The notes beneath the pieces are model-generated. The model saw nothing but the letters and a program-made list of their open reading frames with translations, searched no databases and was not told the origin of the DNA. DNA of 64,000 nt from Epiperipatus broadwayi (lineage: Eukaryota; Onychophora; Udeonychophora; Euonychophora; Peripatidae), in NCBI GenBank assembly GCA_028023455.1, contig JAQFVV010012396.1, positions 24,011,330 through 24,075,329 on the forward strand. The letters run 5' to 3'. The position numbers and the translations under genes were made by a program. Below are positions 1 to 13,670 of this stretch, piece after piece. Within the stretch, counting starts at the first letter, position 1, and each line of letters opens with the position of its first letter.

Positions 1-3000
1 TTCCAATTGCCAAGCTGAAGAATGGAAGACAAGCCCTGAAACCATTGATTGGAGACTAAAAAGTCAACTGGTTGAAAATTGAAAATCATGAAAACCTAGG
101 TAAATATATTTAGATCATTTTCTATAGAGTCTTTATATTTTCTAAATGAAATGAACATTAATGAAGGACTATTATAAAATTTACCCTGAGTAGTCACATA
201 ATTTTTATATGTAAATTTCCAAACTGTTATGTTATACTAAATATGTGTGCATGAATAAATATTTATGTTTGCTTAATTATTATTTGGTCTCTTCTCTCTG
301 TCTCTTTGTACTGGGTCACCATTAATTTAAAGTTATAAATAATTGTATATCTTAAGTTATATGTCATGGATCTTTTTGATTAAGAATAGGAGTTATATTG
401 AGATATTTCAAGTGCTGGATTGTGTGCCTGTTGTCCAAGCATGCCATCTATATAATATATGATCAACTGGCACATGAGGTTTATCCTCTACATAAATAAA
501 ATGCTTTGGATGGCATGGTTTTTGTTCCAGTAGTCAAGGTGAAACACGGTCAGGAAATGTAGTTGTGTTATGTTGTGTATAGCCTGATCTGGCCATGGAT
601 ATTGTTGATGGTCATATTATCAATGGTATTCTACCCTCTATTTGAAAGGCCAGTCATTTCCCATAGTATTAAAGATATAAAATAATAATAACCAAGAAGT
701 AATGTATTAAGTGTAATGAAGCAAAGTTTAATAAAACTTAGTTAAAGCCAAAATATATTAAAAGGTTATAATTAAAAATATTTAAAAGAAGCAAGAATAG
801 AGTTTATTTGGAGGAATCCAGTTCATTATATATAGAGAGAGATGGGGGGGGGGGAAATGATGCATAAATAAAGTTAAACTCTTAAAAATTTTAACTTAAA
901 AAAATTAAAATATTCATGAATAAAATTAAGAAAGAAAAAGTAAAAAAAATATATACTACTATTTTTTATTTAATCATTATTATTATTTTTAATTTAAATT
1001 CATTTCTAATAATACTAAAGAATTAATAAGTGAAAATTTTTAAAGGTGTTTTAAAATTTGTATTTCAATAAAAATGTCATTAGTGTTAAACATAAATTAT
1101 TTTATGTAAAACTTCATTTGATATATGTTGAAAATAAAATGAATCTGAATACTTGTATATAAAATAAATATAACTCATTATAATTGTAATGAGTATTTTA
1201 TAACACATATCATTATTTTGAAAATGTTTGTGTTAAAACATTAAATATTTATTCTTAAATTATTGCCTCATTGAAATAAATAACTTGCTCTTTTGCTAAA
1301 AAAAAAATAAATATTTGTTGCAATGAAATAAAAAAAAAATATTTATTTTGTTTTAATTTTGCCAGATGTTTGAGAATTTGGTTAAGAAAAAAAAGTTGCT
1401 TTCTTCAAGATCATTAAATAGTCTTTGCCATGCAGAATACTCATAAGTCTTCTTGTGGAAGATTTCCATGTAAACAATTAGCTCTGAAGGGAACCTATAA
1501 AAATGAATTAGCCACTGGAGGAACTAAAATAGGGTCTTTTTATCACAGCTCTGAAAATATAGTTCTCATGGAAATGTATTATTAACAGAAAGAATATCAA
1601 AATTCAGATCTGTAATTTAATCTACAAGATTGATTTTGTGAAATTATCCAAAAATTCAAGAATTGGTGTATTTATACACTTAAACCATAATCATGATATA
1701 AAAAGCCAATGGTGGTTTTTTTATTAAACTTTAAAAACAATAACTTGTGTACCATTACACCAAAAAACATCTGACAAATCTATTCAACAGAAATAAAAAT
1801 ACTTTTGCAAGCAAAAGTCTTTTGCATCATAACACACTTAAAGATTTCAAATTTAAAACAATTTAGATATAGCAGTAACCTAACATAAAATCTATCTTTT
1901 TAGGCAAAATCTTACTAAAAAGTCAATTTAGTTTTTGCAGTCTCTCTAGCATTATCATAGCTACTATGGTTAGCATTATTGATATTAATATTTTAAGTAT
2001 ACTTTTTCCTTAATTAAAGAAATGATGTATATATTGAACTTGAAGTGCACATACTGAAGCTGTATTACAAATTAATAATTGCTTCATGTTCCCTATTCAT
2101 AACTTATACTACAAATAATGTAAAAAAATATTTTGCTGCTATTTTTTCTGTATTTTAATTGCAATATTTTGTTGCAAATACTTTTACTACTTTATATATT
2201 AAAATTCTGTATTTTTATTTGACAATAACATTTATTAAAAACTGAATTACTCTTAGTAGTTTAATTTGGTGGTAGAGTGACATACTAAAGCTCACTTCTA
2301 TCATTCTAACATATATTTTTCATGAACTATCAAGTAATGCATTAAGTCTCAATTTCTGTTCTTGTAATATTTTTAAAATAACTAAGTTTGATAACAAGTT
2401 TTCATTAAAGATATGAAAACTAATTAATAATATTAATTGTATGGTATTTGTTTAGAAGTTCATAAAAAGTTCAAGCATAAAAACTGAAATACAGAAGTAA
2501 TGAATCATGGACATTGACTTTCATATCCACCAATCTATCACTGCAGGAAAAAAACTACTAAATTATAAATATTGTTAGAATAATTGTGTTTGTTATCTAT
2601 TTTTGTCTATTATATAAAGGTGTCCAATTCAATTCCATATAATTGATTAAATTTATTCAATATATGTTCATTCTCTTTTCCATGTATTAATCTTAATTCC
2701 TCTATTCTCAACATAATCTTACATCCTGCCTTGTCTATAATTTTTGCTATGTATTTCTATTAAATGAATGTCTGTGTTCATGAACACAATTAGTAAAAAG
2801 TTCAGAACTACTTTATAAAATAAATGATTTAAATGATGGTGTTTATGTATGGTGATGATGTATATGTTTCTTTTTAGTTTTGTGGAAACCTCAATTAAGA
2901 AATTGCTGTAATACAATAAGAACCTTGTGACTAGTTTTTGATTAATTTTTGTTTATTAATCCAAGAAATAGGTGATTATTTTCTTATTTGTTATCGACCT

Positions 3001-4490
3001 AATTGCCATAAAATTGTTAATGGATTTAATGCCATAAAATATTTATATTTCTCAGGCTAAAAATCTTTTAGTCGCTTGCCTCTTTCATATGCCATCTGCA
3101 ATTAAATTGTTTAGTATATATGTGTTATTCCAAAAGAAGAATTATGAAATAGTTATTTAAGTAAATTATTATCTTTAGATACCACTTTAACAAACACTAT
3201 TGATGAAAATTACTACAAAAATAAAGATACTTTTATTGATAGATGTAGTCTTGTAGATTGTGTTATTAACACTAGTTCTTTATTTTTCTTAAACACCTTC
3301 ATATGCTTATAATTTTTTTTTCATTTAGAAAATCCCGCACATAAAATAAGATAACAGAGAAGAAAAATCCAAACAAACAACCAATATCATAAAGTTTTCA
3401 AATCAATTGAAATACAGTAATTAAAAAAAAAAACTTTCGTACAATACCTTTGATTTGAAAGGAAATTTGCTTAAGCTAAACTATCCGTGGTCTTAATGTG
3501 AAAGTTATTAGACTGAAAACACAATTAAAAAATAAATTAACTCTAATGCTTATTATTCGGTGAAGATGCTTTTAAGTCTAAGTCTTGTAGTGACATCTTG
3601 AGTACACGAAGCTGACAACATTAGTTACTAATAAAGAAAAGACCTAGAAAGATATTACCTGGATCATCAGGAGACTAAACTCTGCTTGCTTGGAACTTTA
3701 CTGTGGTCAACCAATCAAACTGAAAAGCTTTCAAATGTAATTTTAAAAGTGATGAACAAATGTGCTAACATAAGAAATAAATGAACTGAAATACTGATAA
3801 AACCATTAAATTTGAAGCTATTTAGTTGTACATTTAAAGTAATTTAAGATTTCTGCAAAAAAATAAATAATTGCTTAAAGTTGTAAGTTCAAAACTGAGA
3901 AAAAGATTTAAAAAAAAGACTGTCCCCCTCCCCCCATTATAAACGTTATTCAAAATTATGTCTTTTAAAAATCTGAAAGGCATTTTTTGAAAGAGAAAAT
4001 ATTTTTATTTATGAAATAAAATAGTACACCTTTATTTCTTTTCAACAGAAATAAAATACTTATGTATATAAATAAGAAAAATTCTAATTTGAAAAAAAAA
4101 AAACAATCCATGGCAAAATAAATAGATCAAGTGATCATTATTTTTTCAGGATGATTAAATAGTTTTGAAACTAACACATAATCTTTATTTTATTGACTTA
4201 ATTTGTATGAATTAAATTGTACATTTATATTAATAATCAAATTTTCAGACTGGTCAATTTCAATGAAGATGCTATGCTTTCTGCTTTTTGATAACTAAAA
4301 CAAAACGTCTTAACAAAGTTTCTTTTACAAACTTTTTCATTAAAGTACATTGTGCAAATTATTATACCTGTAGACTGACAGGACGCAAGAGCTAAATGAT
4401 CTTGGATAAAGACTTAGTTTTTACTTCTGATGTTTGAACTGCACATGATCTCTAATTGTCCAAATATCCATTTATTTTTCATGGTCTGGA
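1..4490. other. AT-rich tract without recognisable gene
   Basis: No supported gene is seen. The tract is A/T-rich with many short A and T runs and a poly-G run near 845-855. The region around 420-650 is somewhat higher in GC and may be a decayed interspersed repeat, but I could not match it to a family. The only frames of 60-70 codons are Lys/Ile/Phe-rich and look like chance. Confidence 0.6.
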
Positions 4491-4820
4491 ATCATTATCA
4501 TTATCAACCATTGTCAATCCACTGCAGGATCTCTTCAAGTTCAATCCAACTTCTCTGATCTTTAGCTTCTCTTCTCCACATCACTCCTACAGACTTTCAT
4601 ATTTCATCCAATCATCTCACATGTTGTTACTTTCTGGATTTTTTATAATCTTTTGAAATCCAGTTTAAGATTTCAATTGTCCATCTATTATCATCTCTTC
4701 TAGCAATATGTCCAGCCCAACTCTACTTCAGCCTTTCAATTTTTTCAATTAGGTCAGTAACACCTGTTTGTTCTCTTACCCATATATTGCATTTTGAGCT
4801 CTTCTTGTTACTCTTAACAT

Positions 4821-6371
4821 CTATCTCTCCATACTTCTTTGAGTGGTATGAAGTCTCTGCATTGCCCTTCTGTTAAGTGCCCGCATCTCAGATCCATAAG
4901 TAAGAACTGGTAAAACACATTTATTAAAAATTCTCCTTTTAAAACACATAGGCATATTTTCTTTTAGTATCAAGTTATTTCTATCAAAAGCACTCCAACC
5001 AAGTTTAATTCTATGATTAATTTCATCCATTATGTTTCCATCTGCATTAGTAATCTGACCAAGAAAGCAGCTATTAACTTCTTTTAACTCATCATAATCA
5101 ATTTTTATTTTAATATTTTGAGAAAATCCATTGAACATTACTTTAGTCTGTTTAACATTTATCTTTAGTCCTACTTCCCTTCTTTCATCTGAGAACTCCT
5201 GCAACATTTCCTGCAGTTCTAAAACATTATTTGCAAAAACAACCACAGCATCTACAAAATCTAAATGACTTAAATAATTTCCATTTACTTTCACTCCTTT
5301 CCATTTTAATCCACAACATACTTTTTACAGCACTGCTGCAAAAAGTTTTGGAGATGAAGTCACTCTGTCTTACACCCTTTTTAATGTTGGCTTTTCTAGT
5401 ATCATTATGTAATCTAATTGTTGCTATTGCATTTTTATAAATATTCTTCAAAATATGACAATATCCTGGATGATCCAATGCTTTAATAACTGAAGAAATA
5501 TTTATAGAATCAAATGCCTTTTCATAAATTACAAATCCAAAGCATAATGGCAACTGATGTTCATTTATCCTTTCTATAACTTCTCTCAATACCTGGATAT
5601 GATCTACTGTACTAAAATGACTTTTAAATACAGCTTGTTTCCTTGGTTGGTGAAAATACAATGTTCTCTGTAGATGAGTTGTAATTATCTTGGTAAAGAT
5701 TTTGTATAAAACTGATAAAAAGCTGATAAGTCTGTAATTTCTAATATCTTTTTTATCACCTTTTAAAAATATTAATATGAATAGTACATTCTTCCAATCA
5801 TCAGACACATCTTTATCATTTAGACATTTTCTATATAATTTTGCTAAAAAAAATCTATTTCTTCACCTGTTTCTTTTAATATATCAATTATATTTCCATC
5901 ATTACTTGAAGCCTTTCCTTTCCACATAAATTTAATTGCATGTATCACTTTTTCATTTAATATTCTGGGCAATTTAAAAGATATAATAGATATAGGATGT
6001 AGTTGTTTTTTATTACTATATAATTCTTGATAGAAATCTACCCATTTCATGATGTCATGTCATCTCTGTTTTTAGTAATAATTCCATCTTTTTTTGGTAT
6101 TGCAAATATAAATTTGCTACCAATACCAAAAACATTGTTTTACATTCTTGAGACTTTTATTTTCTTCTTCAGCTTTCCTTGCTAGTTTTCACTTATACTT
6201 TCTTATATCATTTTCAACTCTTTTGCACACCATTTTATAAAATTCAAGGTATTCAATACTTTTTAATGCATCATTTTTGTATATCTTCATATTCATTCTT
6301 TTCTTCATAAATTCTTTTAGAAATTTTATTGATAAATTGCTGCTTTTTTCTACAAGAAATCTTTGTTGCAA
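4821..6371 (-). pseudogene. RTE copy 1: linker and reverse transcriptase, frameshifted
   Basis: The frames run in order 6189-6371 (Lys-rich linker), 5844-6050 (RT N-terminus, with KGKASSNDGNIIDILKE corresponding to the usual K-KA-G-DGI motif), 5227-5808 (fingers and palm) and 4821-5294 (palm to thumb). The last two overlap in different frames, which marks a frameshift near 5230-5290. Compared with copy 2 the catalytic Asp of motif A and the first catalytic Asp of the FADD box are lost. The coding similarity continues in broken form down to about 4500, where copy 2 ends with a conserved LQWIDNG tail. Confidence 0.9.
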
Positions 6372-6693
6372 TTTTTAAAAATATATCAGTTATTTTCTTA
6401 TTAATTTCATTCAAATCTGAAACAAGTTCAAAATCTACTTGAAACTGATTTGTAAGTTATAATTTAAATTCATTAGAATGTTTCTAAAGATTAGAAATAT
6501 CAACTGTAAATATTGTTTTTCGTAATATTTTTTGTCTCACTAATTTTGCATTAACATGTATCTTACATCTTAGTAATAGAAGATCACTTCCTGTGTTAAA
6601 TTTATTAACAACATTACTATGTTGAAATATGTATTTTCTGTTAGTCAAAATATAATACAATTCTGCTGTACCTTTATTTGGATGCTTCCATGT

Positions 6694-7387
6694 CTATTTT
6701 TTTTTAACATTAAAAAAAAAGAATGCATAATTATAAACTTTTTCTTTTTCTGCAAATGCCACAAGTCTATGTTCTCTCTCATTTCTATTATCATAACCAA
6801 AATTACTTAAAACACTTTCATCTTTCATTTGTTTATCAATTCTACCATTAAAGTTTCCCATAACAATTTTAAAATATTGTTTACTCTGATCAAGTGCCTT
6901 TTGTACATCCTTATAAAAATCTTCTACTACTTCATCACTATGAGAACTTGTAGGGGCATAAACCCAAATTATCTGCATTTGGTATCTGCTATTAAGTTGT
7001 ATAACTAAATTGCCATTTTTTTCGAAGCACTATCAATCTCTACAATGTTGTTCTTCCATCTTGTATTTATAATGAATCCTACTTTACTTGTATTTCCAAT
7101 ATTTGTGCCTTATAGTAGAGTATATGTCCACTTTTTAAATCAATTGTTTCTTCATCTTTTCTTCTAACTTCACAAATAATGTACCATTTAATATAAAACT
7201 GTTCTTCTTCTAGTTTTTGCAATCTTCCTTCACTTAAAAGTGATTTGCAGTTGTAAGTACCTAAATAAAAAGTTGTCATCAAATGGCAGCCTGGATCCAC
7301 AAACAGGGGATTCTTAGCACCATCCACCTTCGGCCACCAAGTGCTGCCTTGGTTGGTGACTTTACAACATTCTGGGAATAAAGCCAT
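6694..7387 (-). pseudogene. RTE copy 1: apurinic-type endonuclease domain, frameshifted
   Basis: Two frames carry the endonuclease. 7079-7387 has the N-terminal part, with a TYNCKSLLSEGRLQKLEEE stretch and a CEVRRK element equivalent to the catalytic Glu motif. 6694-6978 has VYAPTSSHSDE and MGNFN. The segment between them is frameshifted. In related elements the second motif is GDFN, with an active-site Asp; here it is Asn. A run of A residues ends the readable part near 6710. The ATG at 7385-7387 is the likely polyprotein start, because the upstream 325 bases match the leader of copy 2. Confidence 0.85.
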
Positions 7388-7966
7388 GATTTATTTTTGT
7401 CTATCATGATTGTATATATCTATTGGAAAAGTGTTTGTAATTTACACATATATTTATTCTCCCTTATCAGGCAACTGAAAAGAAAGACCATAGTGTTTCT
7501 TGAAATTAAACTCAGAGGTAAAAAACCAATAAACTCACCACACTTTCTAATGCATATTAGTGAGAATCCCATCCATGTTTGTATAATATATGAATAATCA
7601 CATAGTAATAGCAGCTGCAATGACAAGAATGTATGGAGTGGACATTAGGAATTTACCCTGCTCAGTTCTTTTAATGCCTCTAATAGGAATCAAAGTGTCT
7701 CCTTTCAGTTAAAATTCAATTTATTATTTCTAGTGATCTAGCATTAACATAAACTTTTGAGTTGTGAATCACTCAATTTTTATTTTATTAACAAAAAAAA
7801 GTAAACGCAAATCTGGATTTTGGTTTTTTGATGATCTGTTTGTATGTGAAATATTTTGTTTTAGTGATTAAACACTTTTTGAACTACTGAGATAAATAAT
7901 TTAAAACCTAAACTTATTATAATTTAGATGCGTATGTATATATCATCCTAATCAATTGTGCATATA

Positions 7967-9240
7967 CACGGAGTGACAAATTAACTTTTTGAATGCACAA
8001 TAATAAAATATACATGTAAAAATGTATACTAGTGGCTACTGTTGCCTTCAAAACATGTCCTCTTATGTACTTATACATGGATTAAATCAGTTCCCATTTT
8101 TGAAAGCAAACCTGGAACTCATTTTCAGGAATACAGTTGAGTAGCTTTTTCACATTTTGTTGGATATCAGTTATAGTAAAAAAAAATTCAGCACAGTTTT
8201 TAATTGTTGAAATAACCAAAAATCACAGAGAGCTAAGTTAAGTAAATGGGCAGGATGGTCTAATTGTGTAATTGATTTTTTGGCCAAAATATCTCTCACA
8301 ATGAACAAACTATGGCTTGGTGCATTGTCATGATGAATGACCCCTTTGTTAGGTCACAAATTCTGATCTTTTGCTTTGAACAGAATCTTATAATCTCTGA
8401 AGTATCTTTTAAATAACATTTTTGGTTGATTATTTGTCTCTTTTCAATAAATTATTAGGGAATTATTTTTTTGTGATCAAAGAAACACACCAGCATGTTC
8501 TTAAACTATGACTACAACATGCATGCCATTTTAGAGTGTGGTAAATTTAAGGATTTTTATTGCATGCTCTGACATTTTATTTCAGAGTCATATTGGATGC
8601 ACCAAGTTTCATAACCCAAAATTACTCTTGGAAGCAGATGTGTATTTGACAAAAGATCAAATCAGCACTTTTTTTCATTTATCTGTCAAGATATGAGGCA
8701 CAAACTTTGGAGAAATATTTCTCATGCCCAATCTTTATTTAAAATTAGTCTGTATTTCAAGTAATTTACCAATTCTTCAGGTATCATTCTCATATATAAT
8801 CATCTTCATTCTCATATATAATCATCTACTGAACTTTATTGCATCTCATAATTTGTTAATCAGTCATTGTTGTTTTGGGCTGTTCACTTCTGGGATGGAT
8901 TATCTATCACATCTTCTTGCCCATCTATGATCCTCTTATAACTCTCAAACACACTCAATTTTTATAGCACCTTCAGCAATATGAAACTTGTAATAGAGCT
9001 AATGCTTCAATAGCACATTTGCCAGTCTTCACACATAATCTAATATGAATACATTGCTCAAAATTTCTAACACCCATTTTTACACCAAAGCATTATTATC
9101 TTCTTAATAGCTAAATAACAACTAATTCTGATTTGCACACATGTTAGATTAAACATGTTCAAACATGAATACTTGTGTGTTTTGATATAATTAAGTCACA
9201 GGTGACATAACTATTCCGGGAATTAAATGGTCACGCGTCA
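7967..9240 (-). mobile_element. mariner transposon, inactivated
   Basis: A Tc1/mariner-superfamily element of about 1.27 kb, the standard mariner size. The minus strand encodes transposase pieces: an N-terminal helix-turn-helix-like segment from about 9080 (EQCIHIRLCVKTGKCAIEAL), the first catalytic block near 8600 (ILGYETWCIQYD) and the second and third near 8220-8335 (HHDNAPSH ... LALCDFWLF). The spacing between the HDN Asp and the CDF Asp is 34 residues, the D34D signature of mariner. The first catalytic position reads GYE where the family has GDE, and a stop follows soon after, so the enzyme is dead. Imperfect terminal inverted repeats lie at 7967-7985 and 9221-9240, sharing a GTGAC-A-TTAA pattern. 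A TA at 7965-7966 may be the left target duplication; the right one is decayed. Confidence 0.88.
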
Positions 9241-10519
9241 AATAAATATAAACTATAAACAAAAAAAAAAAGGATTGTTCATTATATATATTGTGCCGAT
9301 CATAAACTGAATCACTAAGGCATTATATACTGTATGTTAACATACAAAAAATAGTTAAAAATTAGGATATTAAGGCTATATTAAATAAATTTACAAATAT
9401 TCCATCATTTTGAGGAAGAAATTAATAAACTACAAACTAGAAAAGAGTAACAGAAATGTTTCTTTAATTAATTAATGAGACTTGCTTCAAAAAAAAATAC
9501 TTTGCAAAAATGTAAATTGCCATTTATTTTAATAAAATGAATAAAGTGAAGAAATATTAATCATTGTTATGTTATTAATATTTGTGACTTTAAGAAATAT
9601 GAGCGGCAATCGCTATGCGATGGCTTCACTTTATGAAAATCCATTTCGTTAGTCTAAATTGTAAATACAGTACTTAACAAATACATTTAAAGGTGTACAA
9701 TTGGTTAAGATAATATAAGTGAGTGTATTATAAATATATGCATGTACATATAGTATAATGTAACATTTGTAATATTAAGAAGTTCAAATTCATTTTGAAA
9801 ACTTTAAATTGCAAATAAGTTTGTGTTTTTGAAATAAAACAGAAACAATTAAAATAGATTAAGAGTAAATTAGGAAAGAATTCAGTCTGGATAATAGGTT
9901 AAAGCTTTTAATATGTTTTGAAAAACATTATGTACAGGTGATTGGATTAGAGTTCTATTAGGGGGGGGGGGAGAAGTTAAACATTAAAGATAAAATATGA
10001 ACAGAGCTATAATAAGAGATAGAAAAATAAAAAAGATCAGAATACATTAGATTACTGAGACACAGTAGAAAAATGATTAACAGTGGTTTTTTTTTTTATT
10101 TTTAGAATGAGCGTGAAGGCACTCAGAAGATGTCAAGCAAAGGAATATATTTATTATGTATATTGGCTGTTTTACACAATAAATATGACTAGGGTGTATT
10201 ATCAATTCAGCTCATCATCATTGCAGTCAATGATTTTAAATGTTTCTACAGTAAAAAAAATGACAAATCAAACTTCTATTTGTGCCTTTGTTAATATGTT
10301 TGGTGACACGCCCAAAATATTTACCTTTTTTTCATCATCTCTCATATAACACCTTAACAAGAAAAGTTACTTATTCCAATCCTAGCATAGAGTGAATTAT
10401 AACATGCAAGCTGAGGTGATTAAAAAATGAGTTAATCTATATTGAAAATTATCGGCCTTATTTTTAGAATGTTGTATAACTTAAGTAAAAATGAGAAAGC
10501 TGTTTATGAACATATAAAT
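9241..10519. other. AT-rich tract without recognisable gene
   Basis: Nothing supportable. There is a poly-G run at 9961-9971. The 88-codon frame beginning at 10083 has no recognisable domain and a composition expected of AT-rich non-coding DNA. Confidence 0.5.
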
Positions 10520-10826
10520 CAGGGGTCCCAACTCTATGCCTGGGGGAACCATGGTGCCTGCAGACCATTTTACATGTGCCTGATGCTATCTGAACCCTAT
10601 CAAAAATTATTTATCTGATACAAATAAATTTAATTTTTAAGATTTCTTATAAATTATTGTATTATATTGTAATCAAATTGTAGGTCATACTATACTTTTA
10701 CAGTGTAAAAGAGTCTATCATTAACAATATCCAACTATAAATTTACATTGAAAAAATAAATGGTGCCTACCACTTGGCTGGTATTATAGAATGTGCTCTT
10801 AAGTGCAAAAAGATTGGGGACCACTG
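10520..10826. mobile_element. hAT-like non-autonomous element (MITE)
   Basis: A 307-bp element bounded by imperfect terminal inverted repeats: CAGGGGTCCCAAC at the left and the complement of CAGTGGTCCCCAATC at the right. This terminal sequence type is characteristic of hAT transposons of the Charlie kind. The flanking 8-mers ATATAAAT (10512-10519) and GTATAAGC (10827-10834) agree at 5 of 8 positions, consistent with an old 8-bp target duplication. No transposase is encoded, so it would have moved in trans. The base composition is visibly richer in G and C than the flanks. Confidence 0.75.
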
Positions 10827-10834
10827 GTATAAGC

Positions 10835-13479
10835 TAACCATTGTTCATGTAGCCAGTCCAGAATATAGCTGTGAAATAAAAAAAGTTGCCAAATCCAGAG
10901 CAAAAGGAATATTCAAGTTAATATTTATTTTTAAAGGTTTCCATAGATATAAAATATATCAGTAACTTCCTAGTTTTATTTTTGAAAAAACAAACAAACA
11001 AACATTCAAATGTATAAAAATTTAGTTCCATTTGTTTGACGTGAAAATGTAATCAAAAACTCAAAACAAATTAATGTATATATCGAACAATTTAGCCAGA
11101 GTTTGTTAAATAGGATCATGTGAAATAAGTAGAGAAATTTAGATACTAGCATGAAGCACTACAATATTAAACAAATAGTTATATAACCCCAATAAATAAA
11201 TAAAAATTCAAAAATGATTCACTTTGATAGACACTTGAATCTTAATTTCTTAGAGATTAAATAAAAACATAGAAACTAAATAAAAAATAAGATTCAAATA
11301 AAAGTTTGAACTGAGAGATCAACATTGAATGATTTTATTGTTATTATTATACAAATATTAACATTTATTAAAAACATACTTATTGACTTTAAAAACTTAT
11401 AAAAAGTATCACATAATAAACAATTAATTACATATGACTATTATTCAGGTAGCAGTATTAGAAATGGCAAAGTGTTAATCAATATGATTATTACTTTGTA
11501 AAAAGTATCATCTTCAGCTGGGAAAATTAATTTGAAAAAATATAAATATCATAAAATATATAATTGCTAGCTTGGCAGAGAATGGCATAATGTTTTAGCT
11601 ACAATCAAAAATTTGTTTAGTGGTGAAATCACCAAAGAAGGTCACCAATTTAATTTTGCATTTTAATAATCTGAAAAAGTAAAAAATATAAAGTAGTCCT
11701 GGTTTATGTTTATTAAGAAATTAAATAATTTTAAAAAAGTATTTATTATATATTTTGATATAGAACAAAAATTAAGTGGAGAGGTAATAAAAAACAAATA
11801 GAAAAAAAATAATGGTCACTAAAATAGACTTTTATTAATAAGTAGCAAAACTTAGATTTAAAAAAATTAGCAGTAAGATAATTTTAAATGTGTTAATGAA
11901 AAATGGTATTGTGGATGGGTATAAAAAATATTAGATAGTTTGGACAAAATAAAACAATGAAGGTAAAACTTTCTTACAGTATATTGAAATATAAACAATA
12001 TAAAAAATAAATGAAACCATCATTGAAACAAATAAAAGAATGAGATTATTTTTGCAAATATTTATAAAGTTTTTTTGTTTTTTTCCCAGTGATGAAAGAT
12101 TTTATTCATCAAAAAGACAAAATACACAACAGTTAAAAAGGTTTACAAAGAGATGATTATATGGCCAAAATGAAATTCAAGTACAATATGGTGAAGGGGA
12201 AGGGAATACATATGAAATGGGAAAGAGATATGAAAATAAGTGTAGTTCAGGCAAAGAAGAGTCTCTGGTAAGGAGCAATGTTGATAGGTTTGATTGTCCT
12301 TGTGGATTGATGGGAGGATCCATATATGACATTAACATTGGAGGAATTGCTAAATGTTAAGTCATTAGAGGTTTCACAGATGGATGAGGAAATTTCTGAG
12401 TAATGCTTAGATGCAACAGGCTGATTTGTGTCTTTTGTAGATGAGTAATTTTAGTTTTTCCCATTGTAATTGGAATAGCATTATGATTGGTTATGTTGCT
12501 CTTTTTGACTTGCATTTTATCTTTGATGGAGCAAACCACAGCCTGAAAAGGAAAAAAGATCCAGAGGGCAAGGAGATGGAGACTTTGAAATAAGTTCTTT
12601 GGTGATGATATTTTTAGTTATGTTTTGTTTGAAATTCGATTTGGATAAAATTTGGGTAACTTTAAAGATTTTAGTTCATGTAGTTTAAGTCTCACATTTT
12701 TTCCATTAGGGGCAGTGGCCATCTTTAAACCATTTGAAAGAATGAAAAGTAATATGAAGAAAACAATTTTGAAATGGGAAAAATTAAATATATTAATGCA
12801 AAAGCAAAAAACAATATTGGAAAACTTGTTATTAATAAGTTTAGTTGAGTAATGAGAAAATTGAGTGGAGTTTTAGGTAGTTAATTATCTCAGAGGGGGG
12901 GGATGCAAAAAAAGATAGTTAAAAATGTTCTAAATAACTGGAACAACACACAAAAAACTTTATAAACACATTCTGAATGACAGGGAATTGGAGTAGGAGA
13001 AATAATTAAGAGTCTAAGAGGGAATAAAACTCTTTATGGTTCATGAAACAGTTGAACTACCCAATGGAATGTGGTAGTTAAATGCTGATAAGCACAAGGT
13101 AGATATAAGGAAATTATGGTAAAAAAGTACTAAAACAGGTTTAGTAAATGAAAGAGTATATCAGCAGCAAAATAAGGCATTTAAACAGCCAAATAAATAT
13201 AAAATGTACCTTTCACTGCTGCAAAACCCACTTTTCAGAATCATTCTGTGAGAGCTGTGAGGAGGATGACTTTCCAGTAAGAATTCACCTATGGACTTAA
13301 ATATTTATAAAGTTTAACAAAAAATAGTGCTAAAAACCAAAGTAAAAAATAGGTTTAAATTAAAAAAAATAGGTATCAATTATTGTATGTGGAGAGTAGT
13401 AGTACTGCCAAAAAAATTCTTAATATTCATATATAATCAGACACATCATATGACTAACATTTCTTTGGCTAGCACAAAA
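10835..13479. other. AT-rich tract; possible decayed coding relic at 12100-12720
   Basis: No gene is supported. Between about 12100 and 12720 the minus strand reads as a series of short frames with a Thr/Ser/Pro/Lys-rich composition (for example the 60-codon frame 12357-12539), less AT-skewed than its surroundings. That would fit the low-complexity part of an old retrotransposon gag-like or ORF1 protein, but I recognise no domain. The remainder is filler. Confidence 0.3.
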
Positions 13480-13489
13480 TGCTGAAACA

Positions 13490-13670
13490 GTAAGAAATGC
13501 CACTAATATAATAGTGCCACTTAGTACAAGCCATAGTCATCAATGCATCCATTGATTAAAATGGCTTGCTCAAAGTGCACTATTGTGTGGAGACATTTGC
13601 CATTTTTTTAACAGATTGTGAAAGCACAAGAAATGTTTGTCATTTGATGTTTAATGATTTAATACCTATC
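13490..13670. repeat. Unnamed dispersed repeat, copy A
   Basis: Matches 20045-20205 in the same orientation. Shared blocks include a CAAG-CATAGTC segment, an imperfect hairpin near the middle, TTTTAACAGATTGTG and a TCATTTGATGTTT block, in the same order and at similar spacing. It encodes nothing. It could be a MITE or SINE fragment; no ends could be defined. Confidence 0.6.

Larger units (their letters stand above)
4491..7712 (-). mobile_element. RTE-type LINE, full length but inactivated (copy 1)
   Basis: This is a non-LTR retrotransposon of about 3.2 kb, normal for RTE. It reads on the minus strand: a leader (7388-7712), an AP-type endonuclease, a linker, reverse transcriptase, and a 3' end of short TGATAA-type repeats (4491-4512). 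The 5' boundary TTAACTGAAAGG near 7712 is the same as in the second copy at 31121, so it is probably the true element start. RTE elements encode one endonuclease-RT polyprotein that copies RNA at a nicked target. Here the frame is broken into at least six pieces. Endonuclease motif GDFN reads GNFN. RT motif A has VIYEKAFD where copy 2 has VDYEKAFD. Motif B reads GVRQSDFIS against GVRQGDSIS. Motif C reads FVDA instead of FADD. The element cannot encode an active enzyme. Confidence 0.93.

Noticed and set aside
4456-4656. 66-codon plus-strand frame
   Set aside because: Antisense to the RTE copy 1 3' end.
10083-10349. 88-codon open frame as a gene
   Set aside because: No recognisable domain; starts in a poly-T run.
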